In this document: one piece after another, positions 47,010-56,621 of the stretch
How the letters are laid out: each line of letters opens with the position of its first letter
Numbering within the stretch: position 1 is the first letter of the stretch
Assembly: GCF_009829685.1 (NCBI RefSeq)
Contig: NZ_VWSD01000002.1
Coordinates: 1 to 64,000, forward strand
From: Cellulomonas citrea
GTDB lineage: Bacteria > Actinomycetota > Actinomycetes > Actinomycetales > Cellulomonadaceae
Reading direction: 5' to 3'
Length of the DNA: 64,000 nt
The notes under the pieces: generated by a model
What the model saw: the letters and a program-made list of their open reading frames with translations, nothing else
The model's database searches: none
What the model was told of the DNA's origin: nothing
Position numbers and translations under genes: made by a program

Positions 47010-48167
47010 TCAGCCGCGCAGCGGGCCGAGCACCGAGGCGGCCACGGTGGCGTGCGCCGACTCGTCGTCCGACGGGTGGTAGATCCCGGCCAGCACGTCC
47101 CGGTAGAGCCGGGTCAGCTCGTGCCCGGTGAAGTACTCCCCGCCGCCGGCCACCCGCAGCGCGAGGTCCACGACCACCCGGGCGCCCTCGGTCGCACGCA
47201 CCTTGAGCCCGACGAGCTGGGCGAACCACCGCGACCCGTGGTCCGTCTGCTCGTCGACGTCCCTGGCCAGCGCGTACAGGGCCAGCTCCGCGCCGTCCTG
47301 CACGAGGGCGGCGTCGGCGACCTTCCACCGGATGTCGGGGTCCTGGTCGAGGCTGCGGCCGTGGTGCTTGAACGACGTGCGCCGGAAGGTCGCCTGCGCC
47401 CCGAGCTCGAGCGCCCGGCGGCCGATCCCGGTGTACACGGCAGCCAGCAGGATCTCGAAGCAGGCGAACAGGGCGAAGATGAACGGGTCGGCGCTCGGGC
47501 CCGGCGGGAGCCTGCGGTACACCCGTTCGGCCGGTGCGTAGGCGCCGTCCAGCACCGTCGTCGCCGACTGGGTCGCCCGCATCCCCAGCGTGTCCCAGTC
47601 GTCCCGGGTCGCCGTGCCCTCCCGGGTGACGACGGCGTGCACCAGCCGGGGGTCGGCAGGGTCGTGCTCGTCGAGCCCGAAGGTGGCCAGCCGGGTCCAC
47701 ACCGGCGAGAGCGTCGTGAAGATCTTGGTCCCGGTGAACCGGTACCCGCCGTCAGGCGTGCGCTCGGCGTGCGTCCGCGACCCGAACATGACGAGGTCGT
47801 TGCCCGCCTCGGAGTTGCCGAACGCGAAGATCTCGCCGGCCGCGGCGTCCTGCAGCACGAACAGCGCGCTGTCGTCCCCACGCGCGTGCAGCAGCCCCGC
47901 GAGCCCGGTCACCACGAGGTGCATGTTCACCGCCAGCGCGGTCGCCGGGGCCGCGGCGGCCAGTCGCGCCTGCTCGCGTGCGACCTCCTCCAGGCTCAGC
48001 CCGAGGCCACCGAGATCCGCCGGGACGAACGCCCGCAGGTACCCCAGCGCCGCGAGCTCGGCGAGGTCCTCGTGCGGGAAGGTGTTGTCACGGTCGTGCG
48101 CGGCGGCCCGGGCGTGGACCCGCTCCAGCAGGTCGTCGGTCAGCACGGTGCGAAGGTCTCGGGGCAT
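47010..48167 (-). CDS. Acyl-CoA dehydrogenase family protein
   Basis: This 385-residue flavoprotein has the three-domain acyl-CoA dehydrogenase layout: an N-terminal helical domain (FPHEDLAELAALGYLRAFVP, DLGGLGLSLEE), a middle beta domain (FTGTKIFTTLSP, GMRATQSATTVLDG) and a C-terminal helical domain (ILLAAVYTGIGRRALELG). The Glu base typical of short-chain dehydrogenases is not obvious, so the enzyme may belong to the hydroxylase-like or atypical branch. ATG 48167 was chosen; GTG 48176 is also possible. Its position before an acyl-CoA ligase suggests joint use in fatty acid or aromatic acid breakdown. Confidence 0.87.
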   Translation of the reverse strand: MPRDLRTVLTDDLLERVHARAAAHDRDNTFPHEDLAELAALGYLRAFVPADLGGLGLSLEEVAREQARLAAAAPATALAVNMHLVVTGLAGLLHARGDDSALFVLQDAAAGEIFAFGNSEAGNDLVMFGSRTHAERTPDGGYRFTGTKIFTTLSPVWTRLATFGLDEHDPADPRLVHAVVTREGTATRDDWDTLGMRATQSATTVLDGAYAPAERVYRRLPPGPSADPFIFALFACFEILLAAVYTGIGRRALELGAQATFRRTSFKHHGRSLDQDPDIRWKVADAALVQDGAELALYALARDVDEQTDHGSRWFAQLVGLKVRATEGARVVVDLALRVAGGGEYFTGHELTRLYRDVLAGIYHPSDDESAHATVAASVLGPLRG

Positions 48168-48209
48168 GAGCACCACTGTGCCATCTGCCGCCGGACTGCA
48201 GCTCGGGGG

Positions 48210-49205
48210 TCAGGCCTCCACGGACCGCCGGCGTTCGTCCCGGCGCTCCTTGAGCACCGAGGCGACCGCCGTCGTGCCCAGGATGAGCACGATCGCACCG
48301 AGCGACGCCCAGATGGGCAGGTCGGGCGCCCACGCCACCGGCTCACCCCCGTTGATGAAGGGCACCGCGTTCTCGGAGAGCGCGTGCAGCAACAGCTTGA
48401 CCCCGATGAACCCGAGCAGCACGCCGAGCCCGATGTTGAGGTACACCACCTTGTCCAGCAGCCCGCCGAGCAGGAAGTACAGCTGGCGCAGCCCCATGAG
48501 CGCGAACACGTTCGCCATGAGCACGAGGTAGGGCTCGCTCGTCAGACCGAAGATCGCCGGGATCGAGTCGAAGGCGAAGAGCAGGTCGGTGACGCCGATC
48601 GCGATGAGCACGAGCAGCATCGGGGTGGCGAGCCGTCGTCCGCCCTCCAGGACGGTCAGCCGCACCCCGTGGAAGTCCCGGGTGGACGGCAGCGCCTTCT
48701 GCACCCAGGTGACCAGGCGCGGCGGGTCGTACTCCTCGTCCTCGTCGGCCGTGCCCTCCTTCGCCACCGTCCAGGCGGTCCAGAGCAGGAACGCACCGAA
48801 GAGGTAGAACACCCAGCCGAACGCGGAGATGGCGGCCGCACCCACGGCGATGAAGAGACCCCGGAGCACCAGCGCGAGGATGATCCCGACGAGCAGCGCC
48901 GTCTGCTGGTACTGCTTCGGCACCGCGAACCTGGCCATGATGAGCAGGAAGACGAAGAGGTTGTCCACCGACAGCGAGTACTCGGTGAGCCAGCCCGCCA
49001 CGAACTCCCCGGCGTAGCGGCCTCCCGCCGTGGCCCACAGCACGACCGCGAAGACCAGCGCCAGGCCGACGTACAGCCCGAGTGCGCGCAGGCACTCGGC
49101 GGTGGACGGCACATGCGGCCGGCGCGCGACGATCGCCACGTCGACCAGCAGCACGGCGCAGGCCACCGCGATCGACACCGCCCAGGTGAGGGTCGAGACC
49201 TCCAC
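48210..49205 (-). CDS. TerC/Alx-family metal exporter, copy 1
   Basis: This 331-residue membrane protein has about nine hydrophobic segments. Family features are YSLSVDNLFVFLLIM with the conserved Asp-Asn, the matching acidic segment FAFDSIPAIFGLT in the second half, and LRQLYFLLGGLL. Members such as MeeF/Alx export Mn2+, some to load secreted enzymes. It begins three bases after the second copy, with which it shares the same architecture, so the pair forms a tandem duplication under a probable Mn2+ riboswitch. The central loop is acidic (DEDEEYDPP). Confidence 0.9.
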   Translation of the reverse strand: MEVSTLTWAVSIAVACAVLLVDVAIVARRPHVPSTAECLRALGLYVGLALVFAVVLWATAGGRYAGEFVAGWLTEYSLSVDNLFVFLLIMARFAVPKQYQQTALLVGIILALVLRGLFIAVGAAAISAFGWVFYLFGAFLLWTAWTVAKEGTADEDEEYDPPRLVTWVQKALPSTRDFHGVRLTVLEGGRRLATPMLLVLIAIGVTDLLFAFDSIPAIFGLTSEPYLVLMANVFALMGLRQLYFLLGGLLDKVVYLNIGLGVLLGFIGVKLLLHALSENAVPFINGGEPVAWAPDLPIWASLGAIVLILGTTAVASVLKERRDERRRSVEA

Positions 49206-49208
49206 GGC

Positions 49209-50237
49209 TCAGGCCTGCCGCTCGTCGTCGGCCGTGACCTCGGCGCGGGCATCGGCCGCGACGGCCGACCGGGCATCGGCCCTGCTCCGTCGCAGGCTGA
49301 GCACTGTGGTGAGGGCGAGCACACCTGCGATGAACCCGAGCGACACCCCGGTGCTGATCTCCGGGACTCCCGTCACGTGCTGGCCACCGTTGATGAAGGG
49401 GACCTCGTTCGTGTGCAGGGCGTGGATGACGAGCTTGGCCCCGATGAACGCCAGGATGGCACCCAGCCCGTACGCCAGGTAGACCAGACGGTCCAGGAGG
49501 CCGTCGACCAGGAAGAACAGCTGGCGCAGGCCGAGCAGCGAGAACGCGTTGGCCGCAAACACGAGGTAGGTCTCCTGGGTGAGCCCGAAGATCGCCGGGA
49601 TCGAGTCGACCGCGAAGATCACGTCGGCCGTCCCGATGGCCACCATGACGATGAGCAGCGGGGTGACCATGCGCCGCCCGTCGACCCGCGTGACCAGCCG
49701 GTCGCCGATGTAGTCGTCCGTGGTGGGCAGCAGCCGCCGGGTGAGCCGCAGCGCGGCGTTCTCGACGTACTCCTCCTGCGCCCCGGAGGGCCGGACCTGC
49801 TGCCAGGCGGTGTAGAGCAGGAAGGCGCCGAAGACGTAGAAGATCCAGCTCACGTTCTCGATGAGGGCCGCGCCGACGATGATGAACACCGTGCGCAGCA
49901 CGAGGGCCACGGTGATCCCGACCAGCAGCACCTTCTGCTGGGCCGCCCGGGGCACCCGGAAGCTGGCCATGATGAGGACGAACACGAAGAGGTTGTCGAT
50001 CGACAGGCTCTTCTCGGTGACGTAGCCAGCGAAGTACTCCCCGCCGTACTGCGCACCCCAGACCGCCCAGACGATGCCTCCGAACACGAGGGCCACGGCG
50101 ATGTACCCGGCCGACCACCAGGCCGACTCGCGCAGCGACGGCTCGTGGGCGTGCCGCACGTGCCCGACGTAGTCGATCGCCAGCATGACGAGCAGCACGG
50201 CGACGGTGAGAGCCCAGACCCAGGGGGCGACGTTCAT
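49209..50237 (-). CDS. TerC/Alx-family metal exporter, copy 2 (riboswitch-controlled)
   Basis: This 342-residue membrane protein is parallel to the copy downstream, with KSLSIDNLFVFVLIM, FAVDSIPAIFGLT and LRQLFFLVDGLLDR. The two are diverged (many substitutions), so the duplication is not recent. ATG 50237 has the Shine-Dalgarno GGAGG seven bases upstream, in the segment GGAGGTCTC. This segment can pair with the 3' strand of the yybP-ykoY-type leader. Together this points to Mn2+-induced Mn2+ export, balancing the mntH importer at 8 kb. Confidence 0.92.
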   Translation of the reverse strand: MNVAPWVWALTVAVLLVMLAIDYVGHVRHAHEPSLRESAWWSAGYIAVALVFGGIVWAVWGAQYGGEYFAGYVTEKSLSIDNLFVFVLIMASFRVPRAAQQKVLLVGITVALVLRTVFIIVGAALIENVSWIFYVFGAFLLYTAWQQVRPSGAQEEYVENAALRLTRRLLPTTDDYIGDRLVTRVDGRRMVTPLLIVMVAIGTADVIFAVDSIPAIFGLTQETYLVFAANAFSLLGLRQLFFLVDGLLDRLVYLAYGLGAILAFIGAKLVIHALHTNEVPFINGGQHVTGVPEISTGVSLGFIAGVLALTTVLSLRRSRADARSAVAADARAEVTADDERQA

Positions 50238-50266
50238 GAGGAGACCTCCGGTACGCAGGAAGGGAC

Positions 50267-50384
50267 GGCGGAGGTCTCGTCCGGTGCGCCGCAAGCAGCA
50301 CGTGCGCACCCGACGCCACCGGGCCGGCAGTCACTGGCGACCGTGATGACGATGACGTCGTGGGGAGTACTCCCCTCCTGGCGC
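50267..50384 (-). promoter_or_regulatory. yybP-ykoY-type Mn2+ riboswitch before the terC pair
   Basis: On the minus strand the leader begins with AGGAGGGGAGTA, matching the conserved GGGGAGUA loop-1 element of the yybP-ykoY class. It ends with GACGAGACCTCCGCC, matching the conserved AAGACC/GAGACC element and the closing strand of P1 (AGGAGG with CCTCC). Between them lie GTCATCGTCATCACGG and a strong stem GGTGCGC/GCGCACC. This class controls TerC/Alx and Mn efflux genes. The 3' segment GAGACCTCCG is also a perfect 10-base complement of CGGAGGTCTC around the terC Shine-Dalgarno sequence, giving an alternative hairpin. Confidence 0.82.
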
Positions 50385-50401
50385 AACTGTAGAGGACGCG
50401 G

Positions 50402-50836
50402 CTACACGACGCAGAACTCGTTGCCCTCGGGATCGGTCATCACGATCCAGAAACCCATGGGAGGCACGTCGAACTCCTGGACGAGGGACGCGCCGGCCGT
50501 CACCAGTCGGGCGGCGTGCTCACGCACCTGGTCGTGCGTCGACGGCTGCTCGCGAGTGGCCCCCGGCACCCCGACGTCGAGGTGCAGCCGGTTCTTCGCC
50601 GTCTTCGGCTCGGGCACCTTCTGCAGGAACAACCGCGGCCCGGCACCTTCGGGGTCGACCACGACATAGGCGTCGTTCCACCGCTCCGGCGGCAGCCCCC
50701 AGCCGACGAACGCCGCCGGCCAGTCCTCGTACGGTGCCGGCGGGGTCTCCTCGACGTAGCCGAGGGCGTAGGCCCAGAACGTGCCGAGCGCGCGTGGGTC
50801 CGCCGCGTCGAGCGCCAGTGAGATCGAGCGGTCCAT
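50402..50836 (-). CDS. VOC (glyoxalase/bleomycin-resistance fold) protein
   Basis: This 144-residue protein has the two beta-alpha-beta-beta-beta modules of the vicinal oxygen chelate fold: SISLALDAADPRALGTFWAY at the start, KNRLHLDVGV in the middle and VMTDPEGNEFCVV at the end. The conserved His and Glu positions could bind a metal. Many such proteins are of unknown function; a lyase or resistance role cannot be assigned. ATG 50836 has GAGGAGG five bases upstream. Its 3' end is 18 bases before the riboswitch, so the terC promoter must overlap it or terC is cotranscribed. Confidence 0.82.
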   Translation of the reverse strand: MDRSISLALDAADPRALGTFWAYALGYVEETPPAPYEDWPAAFVGWGLPPERWNDAYVVVDPEGAGPRLFLQKVPEPKTAKNRLHLDVGVPGATREQPSTHDQVREHAARLVTAGASLVQEFDVPPMGFWIVMTDPEGNEFCVV

Positions 50837-50874
50837 CGTGCCTCCTCATAGGTGCGTGGTCGTTCCCGCCCCGG

Positions 50875-52980
50875 TCAGGCCGTGGCGGCCTGCATCTGCC
50901 GCAGCTCTTTCTTCAGCCCGGAGATCTCGTCACGCAACCGGGCCGCCAGCTCGAACTGCAGCTCGCCGGCGGCGGCGTGCATCTGCCCGGTGAGCTCCTG
51001 GATGAGATCGGCGAGGTCGGAGGCGGCCGCACCGGCGAGCGTGCTGCGCTCGTGGGCGGGCACGGGACGCGACCCGAAGCCAGGCACCGGGGACTTTCCC
51101 CGGCTGGTCTGCCGCCCGCCGCCACCGAGCAGCTCGGCGGTGTCGGCGTCCTCGCGGGCCAGCAGGTCGGTGATGTCGCTGATCCTCTTGCGCAGCGGCG
51201 TCGGGTCGATGCCGTGCTCGAGGTTGTACGCGACCTGCCGGGCACGGCGCCGGTCGGTCTCGTCGATCGCCTTGGCCATGCCGGCGGTGATCCGGTCGGC
51301 GTACATGTGGACCTCGCCCGAGACGTTGCGCGCCGCCCGCCCGATCGTCTGGATGAGCGAGGTCCCCGAGCGCAGGAACCCCTCCTTGTCCGCGTCCAGG
51401 ATCGCCACGAGCGAGACCTCGGGCAGGTCGAGACCCTCGCGCAGCAGGTTGATCCCGACGAGCACGTCGTACTCCCCCATCCGGAGCTCGCGCAGCAGCT
51501 CGACCCGGCGCAATGTGTCCACCTCGGAGTGCAGGTAGCGCACGCGTACGCCCTTGTCGAGCAGGTAGTCGGTGAGGTCCTCGGACATCTTCTTGGTGAG
51601 CGTGGTGACCAGCACCCGCTCGTCACGTTCGACCCGCAGCCGGATCTCCTCGAGCAGGTCGTCGATCTGACCCTTGGTCGGCTTGACCACGACCTTCGGG
51701 TCGACGAGCCCGGTGGGCCGGATGATCTGCTCGACCACCCCGTCCGACATCGACAGCTCGTAGCTGCCGGGGGTGGCCGACAGGTAGACCGCCTGGCCGA
51801 CCCGGTCGACGAACTCCTCCCAGCGCAGCGGGCGGTTGTCCACCGCGCTCGGCAGCCGGAACCCGTGCTCGACGAGCGAGCGCTTGCGGGACATGTCCCC
51901 CTCGAACATGGCGCCGATCTGGGGCACCGTCACATGGGACTCGTCGATGACGAGGAGGAAGTCCTCCGGGAAGTAGTCGATGAGCGTGTGCGGTGCAGAC
52001 CCCGGGGCGCGGCCGTCGATGTGCCGCGAGTAGTTCTCGATCCCCGAGCAGGACCCGATCTGCCGCATCATCTCGATGTCGTAGGTGGTGCGCATCCGCA
52101 GCCGCTGCGCCTCGAGCAGCTTGCCCTGCCGCTCGAACTCGGCCAGCCTCTCCTCGAGCTCGGCCTCGATGCCGCCGATCGCGCGTTCCATCCGCTCCGG
52201 ACCGGCCACGTAGTGGGTCGCCGGGAAGATGTGCACCTGCTGCTCGGCCCGCACCACGTCGCCGGTGAGCGGGTGCAGGGTCGCGATCGCCTCGATCTCG
52301 TCGCCGAAGAACTCGATGCGGATCGCGAGCTCCTCGTACACCGGGATGATCTCGACCGTGTCGCCACGCACCCGGAAGGTGCCCCGGGTGAAGGCCATGT
52401 CGTTGCGGGCGTACTGCATCGTCACGAACTGGCGCAGCAGCTGGTCGCGGTCCACCTGGTCACCGACGGTGAGCGTCACCATCCGGTCGACGTACTCCTG
52501 CGGGGTGCCCAGGCCGTAGATGCAGCTCACGGTGGCCACCACGACGACGTCACGCCGGGTGAGCAGCGAGCTGGTCGCCGAGTGCCGCAGCCGCTCGACC
52601 TCGTCGTTGATGGACGAGTCCTTCTCGATGTACGTGTCCGAGGACGCGATGTACGCCTCGGGCTGGTAGTAGTCGTAGTAGGAGACGAAGTACTCCACCG
52701 CGTTGTTCGGCAGCAGCTCGCGGAACTCCGTGGCCAGCTGCGCCGCGAGCGTCTTGTTCGGCGCCATCACCAGCGTCGGGCGCTGCACCTGCTCGATGAG
52801 CCAGGCCGTCGTCGCGGACTTGCCCGTCCCGGTCGCGCCCAGCAGCACGATGTCCTTCTCGCCGTTGCCCAACCGTTCGGCGAGCTCGGCGATCGCCGTC
52901 GGCTGGTCGCCGGACGGGGTGTACGGCGAGACCACCTCGAACGGCGCGACGGTCCGCTGCAGGTCGGTGACAGGTCGCAT
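50875..52980 (-). CDS. uvrB: Excinuclease ABC subunit B
   Basis: This 701-residue helicase-like protein verifies DNA damage and loads UvrC. It has [14 protein letters not shown] (Walker A, about residue 43), the beta-hairpin region [18 protein letters not shown] motif [18 protein letters not shown], the helicase motif [10 protein letters not shown] and a C-terminal UVR motif that binds UvrC. ATG 52980 is preceded by TACCGT (complement 52987-52992) at a six-base gap and no Shine-Dalgarno sequence, so a leaderless mRNA is likely. The upstream in-frame start would add nine unlike residues. Confidence 0.97.
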   Translation of the reverse strand: MRPVTDLQRTVAPFEVVSPYTPSGDQPTAIAELAERLGNGEKDIVLLGATGTGKSATTAWLIEQVQRPTLVMAPNKTLAAQLATEFRELLPNNAVEYFVSYYDYYQPEAYIASSDTYIEKDSSINDEVERLRHSATSSLLTRRDVVVVATVSCIYGLGTPQEYVDRMVTLTVGDQVDRDQLLRQFVTMQYARNDMAFTRGTFRVRGDTVEIIPVYEELAIRIEFFGDEIEAIATLHPLTGDVVRAEQQVHIFPATHYVAGPERMERAIGGIEAELEERLAEFERQGKLLEAQRLRMRTTYDIEMMRQIGSCSGIENYSRHIDGRAPGSAPHTLIDYFPEDFLLVIDESHVTVPQIGAMFEGDMSRKRSLVEHGFRLPSAVDNRPLRWEEFVDRVGQAVYLSATPGSYELSMSDGVVEQIIRPTGLVDPKVVVKPTKGQIDDLLEEIRLRVERDERVLVTTLTKKMSEDLTDYLLDKGVRVRYLHSEVDTLRRVELLRELRMGEYDVLVGINLLREGLDLPEVSLVAILDADKEGFLRSGTSLIQTIGRAARNVSGEVHMYADRITAGMAKAIDETDRRRARQVAYNLEHGIDPTPLRKRISDITDLLAREDADTAELLGGGGRQTSRGKSPVPGFGSRPVPAHERSTLAGAAASDLADLIQELTGQMHAAAGELQFELAARLRDEISGLKKELRQMQAATA

Positions 52981-53059
52981 GGGACCACGGTACGTCCGAC
53001 CACCCACACGCCCCGGGCCCAGGTGCGGCGCCTCCGCCCGGCCGGGCCGCGGACGCGCC

Positions 53060-53677
53060 TCAGCCGGCCTCGGCCACGCGCTCGGCGCTCAGTCGTTCCC
53101 AGAGCCGGTCCACCTGACCGGTCAGGTCGCTCTCGCTGCCGGTGCCGTCGAGCACGACGTCGGCGACGGCCAGCCGCTCCTCGTCGCTGATCTGGGACGC
53201 GATCCGGGCGTCGGCCTCCGCCGGGCTCAGACCGCGGGTGCCCACCAACCTCTCGCTTCGCAGCGCGGCCGGCGCGTGCACCACGACGAGCATGCCGAAG
53301 GAGCCCGCCTGGCCCGTCTCGACGAGCAGCGGGATGTCGTGCACGACCACGGCGTCGGGGTCACGGACAGCCGCGGCGGCCTCACGCTCGGCCGCCAACC
53401 GGCGCACGTGCGGGTGCACCACGGCTTCCAGACGGGCGCGGGCGTCGGGGTCGGTGAACACGAGCGCACCCAGCGCCGGGCGGTCGAGGCTGCCGTCGGC
53501 GGCGAGCACCCGCGTCCCGAAGGCCTCGACCACCTCGTCGAGACCGACCGTGCCGGGTGCGACCGCCTCGTGCGCCAGCCGGTCGGCGTCGATGACCACC
53601 GCCCCCAGCTCGGCGAACCTGCGTGCCGCGACCGACTTGCCGGCCGCGATGCCACCTGTGAGCCCGATGCGCTGCAT
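53060..53677 (-). CDS. coaE: Dephospho-CoA kinase
   Basis: This 205-residue enzyme phosphorylates the 3'-hydroxyl of dephospho-CoA, the last step of CoA synthesis. It has the P-loop [11 protein letters not shown] at the N-terminus, [10 protein letters not shown] (substrate-binding Asp), HPHVRR and [11 protein letters not shown]. Some actinobacterial CoaE proteins carry an extra C-terminal domain (as in Mycobacterium); this one has the short bacterial form. It lies between rpsA and uvrB, a common order. Confidence 0.95.
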   Translation of the reverse strand: MQRIGLTGGIAAGKSVAARRFAELGAVVIDADRLAHEAVAPGTVGLDEVVEAFGTRVLAADGSLDRPALGALVFTDPDARARLEAVVHPHVRRLAAEREAAAAVRDPDAVVVHDIPLLVETGQAGSFGMLVVVHAPAALRSERLVGTRGLSPAEADARIASQISDEERLAVADVVLDGTGSESDLTGQVDRLWERLSAERVAEAG

Positions 53678-53732
53678 CGCCCCATCCTGCCCCGGACCGC
53701 CTGCTCGCGCCGCGCAGCGGGGTCGGGAACGC

Positions 53733-53770
53733 CGACGGCCGGCCACCCCGAGCGGGGTGACCGGCCGTCG
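53733..53770. terminator. Terminator after rpsA
   Basis: An 18-bp stem with one C-A mismatch (CGACGGCCGGCCACCCCG with CGGGGTGACCGGCCGTCG) around a two-base loop lies 10 bases past the rpsA stop and separates it from coaE. It is one of the strongest hairpins in the window. Confidence 0.85.
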
Positions 53771-53780
53771 AAGGACCTGC

Positions 53781-55253
53781 TCAGTTGCCGGTGAGCTTCT
53801 CACGCAGAGCGGCGAGCGCCTCGTCCGAGGCGAGCGTCCCGGTGGCCTCGTCGGTCGACGAGGAGTAGGTCGACGGCACCGGGCCGCCGACCTCGACGGG
53901 GCTGCTGGCGGCCTCCGCGTCGGCCTTGACCGCCGCGGTGACCTGGGCCCGGTGGGCCTCCCAGCGCTCGTGGGCCTGCGCGTACTGCGCCTCCCACACC
54001 TCGCGCTGGGCCTCGAAGCCCTCGAGCCACTCGTTCGTGGCCGGGTCGAAGCCCTCGGGGTACTTGTAGTTGCCCTGCTCGTCGTACTCGGCCGCCATGC
54101 CGTACAGCGCGGGGTCGAAGTCCTCCGACTCGGGGTCGAAGCCCTCGTTCGCCTGCTTGAGCGACAGCGAGATGCGGCGACGCTCCAGGTCGATGTCGAT
54201 GACCTTGACGAAGACGTCGTCGCCCACCTGGACGACCTGCTCCGGGATCTCCACGTGGCGCACGGCCAGCTCGGAGATGTGCACGAGGCCCTCGATGCCG
54301 TCCTCGACGCGCACGAACGCACCGAACGGCACGAGCTTGGTGACCTTGCCCGGCACGACCTGGCCGATGGCGTGGGTGCGGGCGAAGGTCTGCCACGGGT
54401 CTTCCTGCGTCGCCTTGAGCGACAGCGAGACGCGCTCGCGGTCGAAGTCGACGTCGAGGACCTCGACGGTGACCTCCTGGCCGACCTCGACGACCTCGGA
54501 CGGGTGGTCGATGTGCTTCCAGGACAGCTCGGAGACGTGCACGAGGCCGTCCACGCCGCCCAGGTCGACGAACGCACCGAAGTTCACGATCGAGGACACG
54601 ACACCGGGGCGGACCTGACCCTTCTGCAGGGTCTGCAGGAAGGTCGAGCGCACCTCCGACTGGGTCTGCTCGAGCCACGCACGCCGCGACAGCACGACGT
54701 TGTTGCGGTTCTTGTCGAGCTCGATGATCTTGGCCTCGATCTCCTTGCCCACGTACGGGGCGAGGTCGCGCACGCGGCGCATCTCGACGAGGGAGGCCGG
54801 CAGGAAGCCGCGAAGACCGATGTCGAGGATGAGGCCGCCCTTGACGACCTCGATGACGGTGCCGGTGACGACGCCGTCCTCCTCCTTGATCTTCTCGATC
54901 GTGCCCCAGGCGCGCTCGTACTGCGCGCGCTTCTTGGACAGGATGAGGCGACCCTCCTTGTCCTCCTTCTGGAGGACGAGCGCCTCGACCTCGTCACCGA
55001 GGTGCACGACCTCGGACGGGTCGACGTCGTGCTTGATCGACAGCTCACGGGACGGGATGACGCCCTCGGTCTTGTAACCGATGTCGAGAAGGACCTCGTC
55101 ACGGTCGACCTTGACGATGGTGCCGGAGACGATGTCGCCGTCGTTGAAGTACTTGATCGTCGCGTCGATCGCAGCGATCAGGTCCTCGGCCGTGCCGATG
55201 TCGTTGACCGCGACCTGCGGCGATGCCGTCTTCGCGGTGGTCGAGATGCTCAT
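53781..55253 (-). CDS. rpsA: 30S ribosomal protein S1
   Basis: This 490-residue protein is made of four S1 RNA-binding domains (about residues 36-105, 120-190, 208-278, 293-365) with repeated patterns such as GVVSSIVNFGAFVDLGG, DGLVHVSELSWKH and GIEGLVHISELA. A C-terminal extension rich in Ala, Glu and Tyr follows. S1 helps mRNA binding to the 30S subunit; actinobacterial forms have four domains rather than six. ATG 55253 matches the usual MSISTTAKT start. The 243-base spacer upstream holds its promoter, with a short direct repeat CCTGTCCGCA. Confidence 0.96.
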   Translation of the reverse strand: MSISTTAKTASPQVAVNDIGTAEDLIAAIDATIKYFNDGDIVSGTIVKVDRDEVLLDIGYKTEGVIPSRELSIKHDVDPSEVVHLGDEVEALVLQKEDKEGRLILSKKRAQYERAWGTIEKIKEEDGVVTGTVIEVVKGGLILDIGLRGFLPASLVEMRRVRDLAPYVGKEIEAKIIELDKNRNNVVLSRRAWLEQTQSEVRSTFLQTLQKGQVRPGVVSSIVNFGAFVDLGGVDGLVHVSELSWKHIDHPSEVVEVGQEVTVEVLDVDFDRERVSLSLKATQEDPWQTFARTHAIGQVVPGKVTKLVPFGAFVRVEDGIEGLVHISELAVRHVEIPEQVVQVGDDVFVKVIDIDLERRRISLSLKQANEGFDPESEDFDPALYGMAAEYDEQGNYKYPEGFDPATNEWLEGFEAQREVWEAQYAQAHERWEAHRAQVTAAVKADAEAASSPVEVGGPVPSTYSSSTDEATGTLASDEALAALREKLTGN

Positions 55254-55496
55254 GTAGGGGTGGGCTCCGTTGCGGACAGGAAGTAGTGCGGACAGGGAAC
55301 GTGCTGATCGGACCGCCCGTCCGGCAGCCAGACCGCCGGACGGTGAAGGGCCCATGTCGACCGACCCGCGGACGGGCATGGCTACGTATGGGCGCGCGGC
55401 ACCGCCGCACATCCTACCGACGCCGCCTCGGCCCGGTCAAAGCCAGCGGCCGCCCCCTGCGAGCGGTCCGTGCCGAGCCGACGCCCGCCCGTGTGC

Positions 55497-56522
55497 TCAG
55501 GCGAGCGTACGGGCCACCGCGAGCAGATCGGCAGGCACGTGCTTGACCTTGCCCGCCACCTCCTCGATCGCCAGCAGCTCCACCTTGTCGCCGCGCAGCG
55601 CCGTCATGACGTTCGAGCGGGCGTGCGTGACGGCGTCGATTGCGGCCACACCGAACCGGGAGCCGAGGATCCGGTCCGCCGCGGTCGGGATCCCGCCACG
55701 CTGCACATGGCCCAGCACGGTGACGCGCGTGTCGAACCCGGTGCGCTGCTCGATCTCCACCTTGAGCCGCTCACCGATCGCACCGGCGACGATCTCGCCG
55801 AACTTGCCGACCTGCGTCTCGTAGTGCATCGCGGTGCCCTCGGCCGGGACGGCACCCTCGGCCACCACGACGATGGAGAAGCTTGCGTGCGCCCGGTGCC
55901 GGTGCTTGAGGAAGCGCTCGATCTTGTCGATGTCGAACGGCTCCTCCGGCGCCAGCACGATCTCGGCACCGCCCGCGATGCCCGAGGTCACGGCGATCCA
56001 GCCCGCGTGCCTACCCATGACCTCGACGATCATCACGCGGTTGTGGCTCTCCGCCGTGGTGTGGATCCGGTCGATGGCCTCGGTGGCGATCGTCACCGCG
56101 GTGTCGAAGCCGATCGACGCGTCGGTGCCCCACACGTCGTTGTCGATCGTCTTCGGGATGCCGATGACCGGGACCCCCGCCTCGGCGATCTTGCTCGCCG
56201 CGTGCAGCGTCCCGTCGCCGCCGACACAGATGAGGGCGTCGATCCGCTCGGCTTCCAAGGTGGCCAGCACGGCCTCGACACCACCCTCGTTGCGGTGCGG
56301 GTGGAACCGCGCGGTGCCGAGCAGGGTGCCGCCGGTCGGCAGCACGTTGCGGATCTGCTGGCGGCCCAGCGGCTGGACATCGCCGTCGACGACGCCCTTC
56401 CAGCCGTTCCGGAACCCGATGATCTGATGGCCGTACTCGCCTTCGCCACGCTTGACCACAGCGCGGATCGCGGCGTTGAGACCAGGGACGTCACCGCCGC
56501 CGGTGAGGAGTCCGACTCGCAC
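55497..56522 (-). CDS. pfkA: 6-phosphofructokinase
   Basis: This 341-residue enzyme phosphorylates fructose-6-phosphate. It has GLLTGGGDVPGLNA at the start, GGDGTLHA (about residues 101-108), PKTIDNDVWGTD (123-134) and VMGRHAGWIA. Gly at position 104 with Lys at position 124 is the mixed signature of actinobacterial ATP-dependent enzymes; pyrophosphate-dependent ones usually have Asp104 with Lys124. The phosphoryl donor is therefore probably ATP, but this needs assay. GTG 56522 begins directly at the conserved RVGLLTGG. Confidence 0.94.
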   Translation of the reverse strand: MRVGLLTGGGDVPGLNAAIRAVVKRGEGEYGHQIIGFRNGWKGVVDGDVQPLGRQQIRNVLPTGGTLLGTARFHPHRNEGGVEAVLATLEAERIDALICVGGDGTLHAASKIAEAGVPVIGIPKTIDNDVWGTDASIGFDTAVTIATEAIDRIHTTAESHNRVMIVEVMGRHAGWIAVTSGIAGGAEIVLAPEEPFDIDKIERFLKHRHRAHASFSIVVVAEGAVPAEGTAMHYETQVGKFGEIVAGAIGERLKVEIEQRTGFDTRVTVLGHVQRGGIPTAADRILGSRFGVAAIDAVTHARSNVMTALRGDKVELLAIEEVAGKVKHVPADLLAVARTLA

Positions 56523-56621
56523 GGGGCTGCCTTTCGTCGACCGAGAGCTGGCGGTTCCGCACGCTATCGTCCCATCACCGCCCGGGCGTACCACCTCGGT
56601 CCCGTACGGCAGCATGGGCCC

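Noticed and set aside
47052-50669. Plus-strand open frame of 1205 codons
   Set aside because: Antisense to the acyl-CoA dehydrogenase and both terC genes; repetitive charged composition typical of high-GC shadow frames.
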